Positions 1-8,589 of a stretch of DNA of 64,000 nt are shown piece by piece. The translations under genes were made by a program, and so were the position numbers. The notes under the pieces are model-generated. The model made no database searches and had not been told where the DNA came from. It saw only the letters and a program-made list of their open reading frames with translations. The DNA comes from Hymenobacter sp. DG25A. Its GTDB lineage: Bacteria > Bacteroidota > Bacteroidia > Cytophagales > Hymenobacteraceae. Within the stretch, counting starts at the first letter, position 1; every line of letters begins with the position of its first letter. The stretch lies in the NCBI RefSeq assembly GCF_001280305.1, contig NZ_CP012623.1, positions 1,178,001-1,242,000 of the forward strand, written 5' to 3'.

Positions 1-331
1 GCGCGAAAGGGACGGAATCGTCTACTCCACCAGCTCCGACTTTGAGTACCAGTACAACCAGGATGAGGAAGTCACTACGCTGCCCCCCCAGCAGCAGAAC
101 CTGCGCGTGCAGCTGGATAAAAAGTCCCGGGGCGGCAAGCAGGTCACGCTCATTACTGGCTTTGTAGGCAAAGACGAGGATTTGCAGACCCTGGCCAAGC
201 TGCTCAAAACCAAGTGCGGCGTAGGCGGCAACGCCAAAGACGGCGAAATCCTGATTCAGGGCGACTTCCGGGAGAAAATAATGGCCGTGCTGACGGATCT
301 GCGCTACAAGGTGAAAAAGATAGGCGGGTAA
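1..331 (+). CDS. SUI1/YciH-family translation initiation factor (5' truncated)
   Basis: The frame is open from the first bases of the window, so the start lies upstream. The visible 109 residues begin [16 protein letters not shown], the usual N-terminal part of bacterial YciH/SUI1 (eIF1-like) proteins. The SUI1 core follows ([15 protein letters not shown], then [13 protein letters not shown] and [11 protein letters not shown]). Members bind the small ribosomal subunit and are thought to affect start-codon fidelity; the bacterial role is not well settled. The C-terminus is complete and ends in basic residues. Only the extreme N-terminus is missing. Confidence 0.88.
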   Translation, partial: RERDGIVYSTSSDFEYQYNQDEEVTTLPPQQQNLRVQLDKKSRGGKQVTLITGFVGKDEDLQTLAKLLKTKCGVGGNAKDGEILIQGDFREKIMAVLTDLRYKVKKIGG

Positions 332-442
332 TTCAGCCGAGTATCGGTTGCGCTTGTGCTTAGAAATCAAAAGCTCGGCGAGGCCTAGAATGGCTGTGCA
401 GTTAGGAAAACCGTAGGGGAATTTGTCGGGCTGGAATACCAA

Positions 443-450
443 TAGTTTTG
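443..450 (+). promoter_or_regulatory. Bacteroidota -7 promoter element (TAGTTTTG)
   Basis: The octamer matches the Bacteroidota primary-sigma -7 consensus TAnnTTTG and ends 27 bases before the ATG of the DUF1622 gene. It overlaps an in-frame TTG at 448, which argues that translation starts at ATG 478 instead. I see no clear -33 TTTG box. Confidence 0.45.
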
Positions 451-477
451 TTGCCTCAATCCACTATTCAAACTGCT

Positions 478-912
478 ATGCTGCTACTGGAGCCCGTTAC
501 CATTCATACCCTGGCCGAAGACTGGATAATTAATGCCGTGCAGTGGCTGAAGCTCAGCATTGAAACCATAGGCGCCTTTATTATTGGCCTGGGGATTCTG
601 GTCGCGGGGCGACTGTTTTTGCTGGCGCTGTGGCAACGGCGCACGGCTAACTTTACGTCCATCCGGCTGGTTCTGGCCCGGTACCTGGCGCTGGCCCTGG
701 AGTTTCAGCTGGGTGCCGATATCCTGACCACGGCCATTGCGCCCTCGTGGGAGCAAATCGGGAAGCTGGGTGCCGTAGCCGTCATTCGTACTGCCCTCAA
801 CTTCTTCCTCTCCAAAGAGATGCGCGATGAGCGGAATATCACAGACGAGCAGCACGTAACCAGGCAAGCCGATAACCCTTCTGAGGCTAGTGCGGAGGCT
901 CCGGCTGGCTAG
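478..912 (+). CDS. DUF1622 family membrane protein
   Basis: A 144-residue protein with two or three hydrophobic helices: about residues 15-45 (VQWLKLSIETIGAFIIGLGI) and about 85-105. A conserved-looking central part follows (RLVLARYLALALEFQLGADIL), then IGKLGAVAVIRTALNFFLSKEM, which is characteristic of DUF1622. The charged C-terminal tail is low complexity. The family is an integral membrane protein of unknown function. I chose ATG 478 over the in-frame TTG at 448 because the TTG lies inside a promoter-like octamer. It converges on kdsB with a gap of only 6 bases. Confidence 0.85.
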   Translation: MLLLEPVTIHTLAEDWIINAVQWLKLSIETIGAFIIGLGILVAGRLFLLALWQRRTANFTSIRLVLARYLALALEFQLGADILTTAIAPSWEQIGKLGAVAVIRTALNFFLSKEMRDERNITDEQHVTRQADNPSEASAEAPAG

Positions 913-918
913 CGTCGG

Positions 919-1677
919 CTACTGAGGCAAGGCTTGCGCTAGAAACTGTCGGGCCCGCACTACATCTTCCGGCGTATCAATACCAATGGTTTCCAGCTCG
1001 GTTTCGGCCGTAAGAATGCGGTAGCCATTCTCCAGCCACCGCAGCTGCTCCAGAGATTCGGCCAGCTCCAAAGGGGAGGGAGGCAGCCGCGTAATGTGGG
1101 CCAGCACATTGGGGCGGTAGGCGTAGAGGCCGATGTGGCGCAGGTATCGGTGATGCGCCAGCCAGTGCTCCTGCGGGTGCTGGCGCTGGTACGGCACGGG
1201 GTGGCGGCTGAAGTACAAGGCATGGCCCTGCGCATCCAGCACCACTTTGGGCAGGTGGGGGCTGAACAGTTCTTCCTCATTCAGCACCGGCTTTACCAGC
1301 GTGGCCAGCTGGGGGCGAGGCTCGGCGGCAAAAAGCTGCACCAGCGCATTTATCTGGCTGGGATGTATGAACGGCTCATCCCCCTGAATATTAATAATGC
1401 AGTCGGCCCCAGTATTCAGCTGTTGATAGGCTTCGAAAACCCGGTCGGTGCCGCTGGGGTGGTCTGGGGAGGTCAGGACGGCTTCCCCGCCAAAATCCAG
1501 CACATGGCGCAGAATCCGCTCATCATCCGTAGCTACCACCACCCGGCTCAGCTGCGCTTGCCGGGCCTGCTCCACCACCCTTTGAATCATGGATTTGCCG
1601 CCCAGATCCACCAGCGGCTTGGCCGGCAAACGGGTAGAGGCATAGCGGGCGGGAATTATTCCAATGGCATTCAGCAT
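919..1677 (-). CDS. kdsB: 3-deoxy-manno-octulosonate cytidylyltransferase
   Basis: KdsB activates KDO with CTP to give CMP-KDO for lipopolysaccharide core synthesis in the cytoplasm. The 252-residue product starts with the nucleotide-binding signature IIPARYASTRLPAKPL. It also has VVVATDDERI, a TSPDHPSGTDRV segment and NIQGDEPFI, the standard order for the family. Length is normal (about 245-255). The frame stays open upstream to 1707, but ATG 1677 is the start that places IGIIPARYAS at the N-terminus as in homologues. It indicates a Gram-negative outer membrane. Confidence 0.95.
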   Translation of the reverse strand: MLNAIGIIPARYASTRLPAKPLVDLGGKSMIQRVVEQARQAQLSRVVVATDDERILRHVLDFGGEAVLTSPDHPSGTDRVFEAYQQLNTGADCIINIQGDEPFIHPSQINALVQLFAAEPRPQLATLVKPVLNEEELFSPHLPKVVLDAQGHALYFSRHPVPYQRQHPQEHWLAHHRYLRHIGLYAYRPNVLAHITRLPPSPLELAESLEQLRWLENGYRILTAETELETIGIDTPEDVVRARQFLAQALPQ

Positions 1678-1795
1678 ATACAAAGAAGCGTAGCGTGGCG
1701 GGGGCATAAAGGTAAATGAACCGGCCCGCAGATCAGCACTTCTAAAAACGGGCTTTTAGACGGTTATTTCATCGAAAACAGGGGCATTCTGGTAC

Positions 1796-1821
1796 TTGAG
1801 CAGGATAATGTTTTATCTTTC
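1796..1821 (+). promoter_or_regulatory. Candidate promoter of the LysM gene
   Basis: A TTG at 1796 is followed after about 15 bases by TATCTTTC (1814-1821), one base off the TAnnTTTG -7 consensus. The ATG is about 70 bases downstream. This is a pattern match only. Confidence 0.3.
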
Positions 1822-1890
1822 GGCAATGTTTATGCTAGAGGCCCGGCGTCCTCGTTGCATTTTTACTTTTCGTTTTCTCACGAACCGCTC

Positions 1891-2958
1891 ATGATTCGTT
1901 TTTGGTTGCCGTTCGCCGCGTTCGTACTCGCTGGTTTTTCCGCCTCTGCTACTTCCTTCCCGGTATTGCCTGCTGACTCCATTGGGGTGGAGTATCAGAA
2001 TAATAAAATGCTGATTAAGCACCGTGTATCGCCCGGTGAAACTCTGTACGGTTTGGCCCGGCGCTATAAAGTGCCCGTAGAAGATATTTTAGAGGTAAAC
2101 CCGAAGGTGAAAGGTGCTTTGCTTTCCGGCCAGATTGTGCTGGTGCCCCGCACCCGCGTTGTACTGGCGCCGGCCGCCACTACGGCAGCAGCTCGCCGCC
2201 CGGCGGCCCCGGCGGCTGCCGCTGGCGCCACCAAAGGTCTGGCCTCCGATGCCCGCGGCAACCGCGTGTATAAAGTAAAGCCCGGGCAAACGCTCTTTTC
2301 CATTGCCAGCCGCTTCGGGGTTTCCACCAACACGTTGATTCGGCAAAACCGACTCCCAGCCAGCGGGGTCGTTAGGTCGGGTCAAACCCTGATCATTGTT
2401 CCGGCCGGCCAGCCGGCCGCGCCCCGGCCAGCCGTGGCGGCTGTTAAGCCAGCAGCGCCGGCCTCGGTTTCGGCCCCCGAGCCGGTAACGGCCCTACCCC
2501 CGCATACTCCGGCTACTTTGCCCGCTACCCGCCCGGAACGGGAAACCCAACCGGTGGTGAAAGAAGTGGCTAAAGAAGAGCCCAAGAAAGAAGAACCCAA
2601 AAGCAAAGAACCCGCCCACGACGAAGCCGCTACTGCTTCCACGGCCAAGCCCGAAGAGGAGCGCGGTCCGGAGCGGGCCAACGAGGTCATTCGCCGCGTG
2701 ACGGAAAGTGGGCTGGCCGCTGTCATTCCTAACACTACCTCGGTTAAGTACCTGGCGCTGCACAAAACGGCCCCGGTAGGTACCATTGTGCAGGTGCGCA
2801 ACATTATGAATAACGTGTCGGTGTATGTGCGCGTGATTGGCCAGCTGCCCGATACCGGGGAGAACAGCAACATTCTGATTCGTCTCTCGCCCCGCGCCGT
2901 GCAAATGCTGTCTACGCCCGATGCCCGCTTCCGGGTAGAAACGTCTTACATGCCCTAA
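1891..2958 (+). CDS. Exported protein with two LysM domains
   Basis: 355 residues. The N-terminus (MIRFWLPFAAFVLAGFSASA) is a signal peptide, which also fixes the start at ATG 1891. The first LysM is at about residues 43-88 (HRVSPGETLYGLARRYKV) and the second at about 128-175 (YKVKPGQTLFSIASRFGV). A long Pro/Ala linker and a Lys/Glu-rich stretch (about 225-270) follow. The C-terminal 75 residues resemble a double-psi beta-barrel (VGTIVQVRNIMNNVSVYVRVIG), as in RlpA-like proteins. LysM binds peptidoglycan, so a periplasmic cell-wall role is likely. I see no catalytic motif. The next gene begins 11 bases after its stop, suggesting co-transcription. Confidence 0.85.
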   Translation: MIRFWLPFAAFVLAGFSASATSFPVLPADSIGVEYQNNKMLIKHRVSPGETLYGLARRYKVPVEDILEVNPKVKGALLSGQIVLVPRTRVVLAPAATTAAARRPAAPAAAAGATKGLASDARGNRVYKVKPGQTLFSIASRFGVSTNTLIRQNRLPASGVVRSGQTLIIVPAGQPAAPRPAVAAVKPAAPASVSAPEPVTALPPHTPATLPATRPERETQPVVKEVAKEEPKKEEPKSKEPAHDEAATASTAKPEEERGPERANEVIRRVTESGLAAVIPNTTSVKYLALHKTAPVGTIVQVRNIMNNVSVYVRVIGQLPDTGENSNILIRLSPRAVQMLSTPDARFRVETSYMP

Positions 2959-2969
2959 GGGCCTGCCTC

Positions 2970-3728
2970 TTGAAGCACGAACAAGTAAAAGCCCGGCTGG
3001 AAGAGTGGTATCACCGCTACAACCAGCCGGGTTTTATTGCAGCCGACCCCATCAGCATTCCGCACCGCTTTACGCAGCGGGCAGACATAGAAATCAGTGG
3101 GCTGTTTGCGGCTTTGCTGGCCTGGGGGCAGCGCAAAACCATCATCAACAAGTGCCAGGAGCTGATGCAACGCATGGATAATGCACCACACCAGTTCATT
3201 CTGCAGCATTCTGATGATGACCTAAAGCGCCTGCTGGGCTTCTGCCACCGCACCTTCTGCGACACCGACCTGCTGTACTTTGTGCACTGGCTCCGGTGGT
3301 ATTACCAGCAGCACGAAACCCTGGAAGACGCCTTTCTGCACGGCAGCACCCAGAAGCAGCGCCTCGAAAACTTCCATGACTTATTCTTCAGCTTGGAAGA
3401 TGCGCCCCAGCGCACCCGCAAGCATATTGCCACGCCCGCCCGCGGCTCGGCCTGCAAGCGCATTAATATGTACCTGCGCTGGATGGTGCGGCAGGACGAG
3501 CAGGGCGTAGATTTTGGCCTCTGGCAACGCATGAAACCGGCCGATTTAATCTGCCCCATTGATGTGCACGTAGAGCGCCAGGCCCGAATGCTGGGCTTAT
3601 TAAAGCGTGAACAGGTAGACTGGCGCGCCGCCGAGGAGCTGACGGAAAACCTGCGGCAGTTCGATGCGAATGACCCGGTGAAGTATGATTTCGCCCTGTT
3701 TGGGCTGGGGGTAAATAATTATAATTAA
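2970..3728 (+). CDS. TIGR02757 family protein with altered C-terminus
   Basis: About 252 residues of a conserved Bacteroidota protein of unknown function (TIGR02757/DUF2400). Recognisable parts are the LLAWGQRKTIINKCQELM helix, HIATPARGSACKRINMYLRW, and CPIDVHVERQARMLGLL near the C-terminus. The start is a TTG at 2970, just after the LysM gene stop; no ATG lies nearby. Homologues usually end shortly after FALFGLGV with a few more residues. Here the reading runs straight into very AT-rich DNA and ends GLGVNNYN, so the last codons appear replaced by inserted sequence. Nearly the whole domain is intact, so function may be kept. Confidence 0.85.
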   Translation: MKHEQVKARLEEWYHRYNQPGFIAADPISIPHRFTQRADIEISGLFAALLAWGQRKTIINKCQELMQRMDNAPHQFILQHSDDDLKRLLGFCHRTFCDTDLLYFVHWLRWYYQQHETLEDAFLHGSTQKQRLENFHDLFFSLEDAPQRTRKHIATPARGSACKRINMYLRWMVRQDEQGVDFGLWQRMKPADLICPIDVHVERQARMLGLLKREQVDWRAAEELTENLRQFDANDPVKYDFALFGLGVNNYN

Positions 3729-3746
3729 ATTTTATAATATTTAAAT

Positions 3747-4412
3747 ATGTATAATTATAAAGTAACAGTTTTTAGATACTGGATTTTTGTATTAATATTT
3801 TTTAGTTCGATTGTTTTACTTTTTGGGGGAGTTGTTTTAATTGGAAGAATTTTTCATACGGGTTATTTGGCTATATTTTGGATATGCCTTTGCTTAGGAA
3901 TGGGTTACTATTTGATAAAAATAGCAACAGTAAATACTTTGCAAGTAACGTTAAGTGACTCTTGTATAAGTATTGGTTTGGCTAATTCAGTAAACAAGGA
4001 GGTTTTATTGTTAAAGGATATTGAATCTTATAAGTATCAGAATTTTAATGGTAATTCCACATTCCGTATACGGCTTCGTTCAGGTAAGAAAATAACCTTG
4101 ATTCATAATGTTAATTTTTGCCCATCAGATGATATGCGTGCATTCGTGGATCAATTCGAACTGATTAGAACAACACTCGCATCTGCAGATAGCAACAACA
4201 TTATTATCCGACGTGAAAAGACTTTTTTCGAAAAGCCTCTAGCTAACGTAATTGGGTGGTTGGTAAGCGGTGGACTGGTGTATTTTACCTGGTACTTAAT
4301 TACTCATGGCGTGAAAGATGGTAAATGGGGTTCTGTATTACTGGGTTATGGCAATGGAATGGCCTATTTAGGAGCTTGGCTGGATGCTCGTAGAGGCAAA
4401 AGTGATACTTAG
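3747..4412 (+). CDS. AT-rich hypothetical membrane protein
   Basis: I do not recognise the family. The 221-residue product has two N-terminal membrane helices (about 8-35 and 40-62). A soluble middle of about 100 residues follows (LQVTLSDSCISIGLANSV to FCPSDDMRAF), whose strand pattern recalls bacterial PH-like domains. Two further hydrophobic segments lie near the C-terminus (IGWLVSGGLVYFTWYLI and WGSVLLGYGNGMAYLGAW). Base composition is far more AT-rich than both neighbours, and codon use follows (many TTA, ATA and AAT). This suggests horizontal acquisition. It starts 18 bases after the truncated-looking TIGR02757 gene and precedes mutS2. Confidence 0.7.
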   Translation: MYNYKVTVFRYWIFVLIFFSSIVLLFGGVVLIGRIFHTGYLAIFWICLCLGMGYYLIKIATVNTLQVTLSDSCISIGLANSVNKEVLLLKDIESYKYQNFNGNSTFRIRLRSGKKITLIHNVNFCPSDDMRAFVDQFELIRTTLASADSNNIIIRREKTFFEKPLANVIGWLVSGGLVYFTWYLITHGVKDGKWGSVLLGYGNGMAYLGAWLDARRGKSDT

Positions 4413-4512
4413 CCTTGTACCAATAGCTGGTTTTGTCATCCGCCCGAATCTTTCCTGTCCTTACAGGTGTTTACCTTAGCATTCTATTTCGAATACCCTG
4501 ATCTGACCTTAC

Positions 4513-6930
4513 TTGATTCTTCCCAATAACTTCGAGCAAAAAATTGGTTTTGCGCAGCTGCGCACGATGCTGGATGGCTTGTGCCTGAGCGCTCTGGGTC
4601 GGCATTTTGTGGCTAAAATGCACTTTCAAACCAATGTAGAGCAGCTCCAGAAGCTGCTGCTGCAAACCGATGAGTTCCGCCAGCTGCTCAACTCCGGCGC
4701 TGATTTCCCCAGCCAGCATTACCACGACGTACACCAGCATTTGGTGCGCGCCTCGCTGCCCGGGGCTTATCTGGACGTGCCCGCGTTTTTCGCCGTAAAA
4801 ATGTCCCTGCGCACCATCCGGCAGGCATTGGTATTCTTCACGCAGGCCGAGGAAAGCTTGTATCCCACGCTGCGCCTGTTGGGCATTGGCGTGCAGGTAG
4901 ACCGCAACCTGCTGGCTGCCATGGACAAAGTGGTGGACGACGAAGGCCACGTGCGCGACGATGCCTCGCCGCTGCTGCGCCAGATCCGCCAGGAGCTTAT
5001 CAACCGCCAGGGCCAGCTGCGCAAGCAGATTGCCGGCATTCTGCGCCACGCCCGTCAGGAAGGCTGGGTACCCGAAGGCGCCGAGCCCACTATCCGCGGT
5101 GGCCGTTTGGTGCTGCCCGTTATTGCCGAGCACAAGCGCCGCGTAAAGGGCCTCATTCACGACGAATCTGCCTCCGGCCAGACCGTATTCATTGAGCCGG
5201 AAGCAGTCTTCGAGCTGAATAACGACATCAAGGACCTGGAAAATGCCTATCAGCGTGAGCTGGTGCGCATTCTCACGGCCCTCACAGACCAGCTGCGCCC
5301 TCACATTCCGGACCTGCGTAAGGCCTACCAGTACCTGGGCCTGCTTGATTTTGTACGGGCGAAAGCGCAGTTGGCGCGCCAGTTAGAGGCTTCGCTGCCC
5401 ACGCTCAGCGGGCGGCCGTTGCTGCGCTGGCGGCAGGTGCGCCACCCGTTGTTGTATCTGGCGTTTCAGAACTACCCCAAAGACGACCCGCGCGAGGTAG
5501 TCCCGCTGGATGTGGAGCTCACGCCCGAGCGGCGTATTCTGCTGATTTCGGGGCCGAATGCCGGGGGTAAATCCGTGGCCATGAAAACGGTGGGGCTGGT
5601 GCAGTATATGCTGCAGTGCGGCCTGCTGATTCCGGCCGGCGAAACCTCCGAGGCGGGTATGTTTGATGATATTTTCCTCGACATCGGTGACGAGCAGAGC
5701 CTGGAAAACGACCTGAGTACGTACTCCTCGCACCTGATCAGCATGAAGCAATTCGTCACGCTGGCCAGCAAGCGCAGCCTGGTGCTGATTGACGAATTTG
5801 GTACCGGCACCGAGCCCGCGCTGGGCGGTGCTATTGCCGAAGCCGTGCTGGAGCAGCTTAACCGCGCCCGTGCGTTTGGCGTCATCACCACCCACTACAC
5901 CAACCTGAAGAACTTTGCTGAGCGCACGCCCGGCATCGTAAATGGCGGTATGCGCTACGACCCCGACCAACTGCAGCCGCTTTACCGGCTGGAAATAGGC
6001 AAGCCGGGTTCATCCTTCGCCATCGAAATTGCCCGCAAAATTGGCCTGCCCAAGCAGATTGTGGAGCGCGCTTCTCAGCTGGTAGGCAAGGATAAAATCC
6101 GCTACGACCGGCTGCTGGAAGGCCTGGAGAAGGAGAAAACCGAGCTGGAAAACCGCACCGCCGAAGCCGCCAAGGCCGAGCGCCGCCTGAAAAAGGCCGC
6201 CCAGGAATACCAGGACCTTAAGAAGTACCTCGACGAAACCACGCTCGATGTGCTGCGCGACGCCAAGGCCAAAGCCAAAATGCTGCTGAAGGATACCAAC
6301 CAGCAGATTGAGGCCACCATCCAGGAAATTCGCCTCTCGCAGGCCGATAAGGAAAAGACCAAAGGCGCCCGTGAGAAGCTGGATATGTTTGTGCGCGAGA
6401 AGCTGCAGATTGAGCCGCCCAAACCCAAAGCCACCCGCGAGCTGGCTGAAGCCGGCACACTTAAGCCCGGCGACAAAGTGGCCCTCATCGGGCAGGAAGG
6501 GCACGGCGAGATTATGGCGGTGAAGGGCAAAACGGCGGAGGTTTCCTTCGGCGGCATGAAGACCATTGTGAAGATTGGTCTGCTGGAGAAACTCACCCGC
6601 TCCGAGATTCGGGAGCGGGAAAAGGAAACCGCGCGCCGGGCCCCGGCCGCCAACGCCAGCCTCGACCTTACCGGCCGCATGTCGGGCTTTGATACCACGC
6701 TGGACCTGCGCGGCGAGCGGGCCGAAGATGCCCTGCACAAAGTAATGGCCTACGTGGACGACGCCATTATGCTGGGCATCTCGGAAATCAAGTTCCTGCA
6801 CGGCCGCGGCAACGGCGTCCTGCGCCAGGTAGTGCGTGACTACCTCCGCAGCCAGCGCGCCATTGCCAGCGTAGCCGATGAGCACGCGGATAGGGGTGGA
6901 GATGGTGCTACGGTGGCGGTGCTGAAGTAA
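4513..6930 (+). CDS. mutS2: Endonuclease MutS2
   Basis: 805 residues, the normal length. MutS2 is a MutS-related ATPase that suppresses recombination and acts on stalled or collided ribosomes, rather than in mismatch repair. The ATPase carries Walker A GPNAGGKS at residues 347-354, Walker B LVLIDEFGTGTEP near 424, and GVITTHYTNLK. A long coiled coil follows (about 520-640). The C-terminal Smr nuclease domain has LDLRGERAEDAL and HGRGNG (His763). The start is TTG 4513, giving MILPNNFEQKIGF, which aligns with family N-termini; no ATG is available. Coding is uninterrupted. Confidence 0.95.
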   Translation: MILPNNFEQKIGFAQLRTMLDGLCLSALGRHFVAKMHFQTNVEQLQKLLLQTDEFRQLLNSGADFPSQHYHDVHQHLVRASLPGAYLDVPAFFAVKMSLRTIRQALVFFTQAEESLYPTLRLLGIGVQVDRNLLAAMDKVVDDEGHVRDDASPLLRQIRQELINRQGQLRKQIAGILRHARQEGWVPEGAEPTIRGGRLVLPVIAEHKRRVKGLIHDESASGQTVFIEPEAVFELNNDIKDLENAYQRELVRILTALTDQLRPHIPDLRKAYQYLGLLDFVRAKAQLARQLEASLPTLSGRPLLRWRQVRHPLLYLAFQNYPKDDPREVVPLDVELTPERRILLISGPNAGGKSVAMKTVGLVQYMLQCGLLIPAGETSEAGMFDDIFLDIGDEQSLENDLSTYSSHLISMKQFVTLASKRSLVLIDEFGTGTEPALGGAIAEAVLEQLNRARAFGVITTHYTNLKNFAERTPGIVNGGMRYDPDQLQPLYRLEIGKPGSSFAIEIARKIGLPKQIVERASQLVGKDKIRYDRLLEGLEKEKTELENRTAEAAKAERRLKKAAQEYQDLKKYLDETTLDVLRDAKAKAKMLLKDTNQQIEATIQEIRLSQADKEKTKGAREKLDMFVREKLQIEPPKPKATRELAEAGTLKPGDKVALIGQEGHGEIMAVKGKTAEVSFGGMKTIVKIGLLEKLTRSEIREREKETARRAPAANASLDLTGRMSGFDTTLDLRGERAEDALHKVMAYVDDAIMLGISEIKFLHGRGNGVLRQVVRDYLRSQRAIASVADEHADRGGDGATVAVLK

Positions 6931-6943
6931 GGTTTGCGTGAAA

Positions 6944-6982
6944 CCGTCATGTCGAGCGTAGCCGAGACATCTCGCGTGCTGA
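6944..6982 (+). repeat. Left arm of 39-bp perfect inverted repeat flanking GIY-YIG gene
   Basis: These 39 bases are the exact reverse complement of 7338-7376. The arm begins 13 bases after the mutS2 stop and ends 29 bases before the GIY-YIG ATG. Related sequences containing GTCATG, GAGC and CATCTCGCGTGCTGA blocks recur at 15320-15588, 18093-18295 and 32114-32213. Confidence 0.9.
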
Positions 6983-7011
6983 AGTTGTGGAGGTAATTCT
7001 TATCTTCCTAT

Positions 7012-7308
7012 ATGCATTTCCATGTGTATATCCTTACCAATACGGCGCGCACAGTTCTCTACATCGGTGTCACCAATAACCTTGAGCGCCGCTTGAATGA
7101 ACATAGCCAAGGCTTGGGAGAAGCCGGCAAGTTTACCGGCCGCTACCAATGCAATCTGCTGGTCTATTTTGAAAGTTCCCCCGATGCACTGCAAGCCATT
7201 ACCCGCGAAAAACAACTCAAGAAATGGGGGCGAGCCAAAAAGGCAAGTTTAATTAATGAGTTTAACCCAGCCTGGGAGCCAATTGATTTGCATACCTGGC
7301 AGGGATAA
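7012..7308 (+). CDS. GIY-YIG nuclease family protein
   Basis: A 98-residue single-domain GIY-YIG protein of the UPF0213/YhbQ-like type. The GIY and YIG equivalents are VYIL (residues 5-8) and LYIGVTNNLERRLNEH (16-31), which contains the catalytic Arg region. The later glutamate-bearing helix is ITREKQLKKWGRAKK. Members are small nucleases of largely unknown role. The gene lies alone between mutS2 and the convergent murB. It is enclosed by a perfect 39-bp inverted repeat of a family dispersed in this window, so it may be part of a mobile or repeat-maintaining unit (inference). Confidence 0.9.
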   Translation: MHFHVYILTNTARTVLYIGVTNNLERRLNEHSQGLGEAGKFTGRYQCNLLVYFESSPDALQAITREKQLKKWGRAKKASLINEFNPAWEPIDLHTWQG

Positions 7309-7337
7309 AAAACTCGTTCAGGAGTTACGTTCTAGCA

Positions 7338-7376
7338 TCAGCACGCGAGATGTCTCGGCTACGCTCGACATGACGG
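7338..7376 (-). repeat. Right arm of 39-bp perfect inverted repeat
   Basis: Exact reverse complement of 6944-6982, 29 bases after the GIY-YIG stop. Together the arms enclose 355 bases holding only the GIY-YIG gene. Confidence 0.9.
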
Positions 7377-7396
7377 AAGAATCAATTTTACCAATA

Positions 7397-7440
7397 AAGA
7401 AAGCGGCGACTCCTGCATAAGGAGCCGCCGCTTTCGTTTT
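7397..7440 (-). terminator. Bidirectional intrinsic terminator
   Basis: A GC-rich stem (AAAGCGGCGACTCCT paired with AGGAGCCGCCGCTTT, one bulge-like mismatch) with a 5-base loop and T/A-rich flanks on both sides. It lies 12 bases beyond the murB stop and would end murB transcription and any rightward transcript from the GIY-YIG side. Confidence 0.75.
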
Positions 7441-7452
7441 AGTCAATACTAC

Positions 7453-8487
7453 TTACAGAATATTCACCTCCGGGTGGAGTTCCACACCAAATTTCTCACG
7501 CACCGAGGCAATGATTTCATATGCCAGGTCGCGGATATCCTGGCCCTGGGCGCCGCCGTGGTTGACCAGCACCAGCGCCTGCCGGTCGTGGACGCCGTAG
7601 GGGCCGCGGCGTTGGCCTTTCCAGCCGCACTGCTCAATGAGCCAGGCGGCGGGCACCTTCACGCCGCCAGGTACGGGGTAGCCGGGCAGGTCGGGGTACT
7701 GAGCTTTTAGCTCGTCGAATTTCTGTTGGGAGAGTTCGGGGTTTTTGAAGAAGCTGCCGGCGTTGCCAATCTGGGCGGGGTCGGGGAGCTTGCTGCGCCG
7801 GATGCTGATAACCGCGTCGCTCACCTGGCGGGCGGTGGGTTCATTCTCAATGCCCATATCCTGCAGGGTGGTCTGGATGGCTCCGTAGCCCACGTTGGGC
7901 TGATGGCTGCGGTGCAGACGCAGCACCACGCCCGTGACGATGTAGCGGTTCTTCAACTCGCCCTTAAATATTGATTCGCGGTAGCCGAAGCCGCACTGCT
8001 CGTGGGTAAACGTATGCAGCTTGCCGGTGCTGATTTCTACCGCTTCCAGATGGTCGAAGGTATCCTTCAGCTCGGCGCCGTACGCACCGATATTTTGCAG
8101 GGGTGCGGCGCCCACGGTGCCGGGAATCAGGGAAAGATTTTCGATGCCGTTCAGGCCCTGATCCAGCGTGTATTGTACCAGTCCGTGCCACGATTCTCCG
8201 GCCCCGGCGCGCACCAGGGCGGTATCGGTAGCTTCATCCTGCCCGATGATTTCCTGCCCCAGGATTTCATTTTTGAGCACTACGCCGTCGAAGTCCCGGG
8301 TGAAGAGCAGGTTGGAGCCGCCACCCAGCACCAGCTTCTCGGCGGCCTCCACCTCGGGCAGCGCCAGCAGCGCGCGCAGTTCTTCCACGGAAGTGAAACG
8401 GGCAAACAGGCGAGCCTTGACGTCAAGGCCAAATGTATTGTAGGGGCGGAGCGAAACGTGGTGTTCGAGAACGGGGGCCGTAGACAT
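7453..8487 (-). CDS. murB: UDP-N-acetylmuramate dehydrogenase
   Basis: MurB reduces UDP-GlcNAc-enolpyruvate to UDP-MurNAc with NADPH and FAD, the second committed step of peptidoglycan synthesis. The 344-residue product is of the longer E. coli (type I) class. It shows the N-terminal YNTFGLDVKA, the FAD-binding VLGGGSNLLFT, the SLIPGTVGAAPLQNIGAYG segment, GYRESIFK, and GNAGSFFKNP with the catalytic-serine region. Start at ATG 8487; a TATCTTTG promoter octamer ends only 4 bases upstream. A strong terminator follows the gene. Confidence 0.95.
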   Translation of the reverse strand: MSTAPVLEHHVSLRPYNTFGLDVKARLFARFTSVEELRALLALPEVEAAEKLVLGGGSNLLFTRDFDGVVLKNEILGQEIIGQDEATDTALVRAGAGESWHGLVQYTLDQGLNGIENLSLIPGTVGAAPLQNIGAYGAELKDTFDHLEAVEISTGKLHTFTHEQCGFGYRESIFKGELKNRYIVTGVVLRLHRSHQPNVGYGAIQTTLQDMGIENEPTARQVSDAVISIRRSKLPDPAQIGNAGSFFKNPELSQQKFDELKAQYPDLPGYPVPGGVKVPAAWLIEQCGWKGQRRGPYGVHDRQALVLVNHGGAQGQDIRDLAYEIIASVREKFGVELHPEVNIL

Positions 8488-8491
8488 GGCG

Positions 8492-8499
8492 CAAAGATA
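8492..8499 (-). promoter_or_regulatory. -7 element (TATCTTTG) immediately upstream of murB
   Basis: Perfect TAnnTTTG on the minus strand, with its last G 5 bases from the A of the murB ATG. If used, the transcript would begin at or next to the start codon (leaderless or nearly so), or the annotated start may be slightly wrong. Confidence 0.4.
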
Positions 8500-8589
8500 C
8501 AAGCTGCCACGAAGTGCAGCTGTATGCCGTGGTGGCCTTGGAGCCTTTGCCGCTTGAGCAGGCCGGGTGAGGGGCTGCCGTCGAACGGC

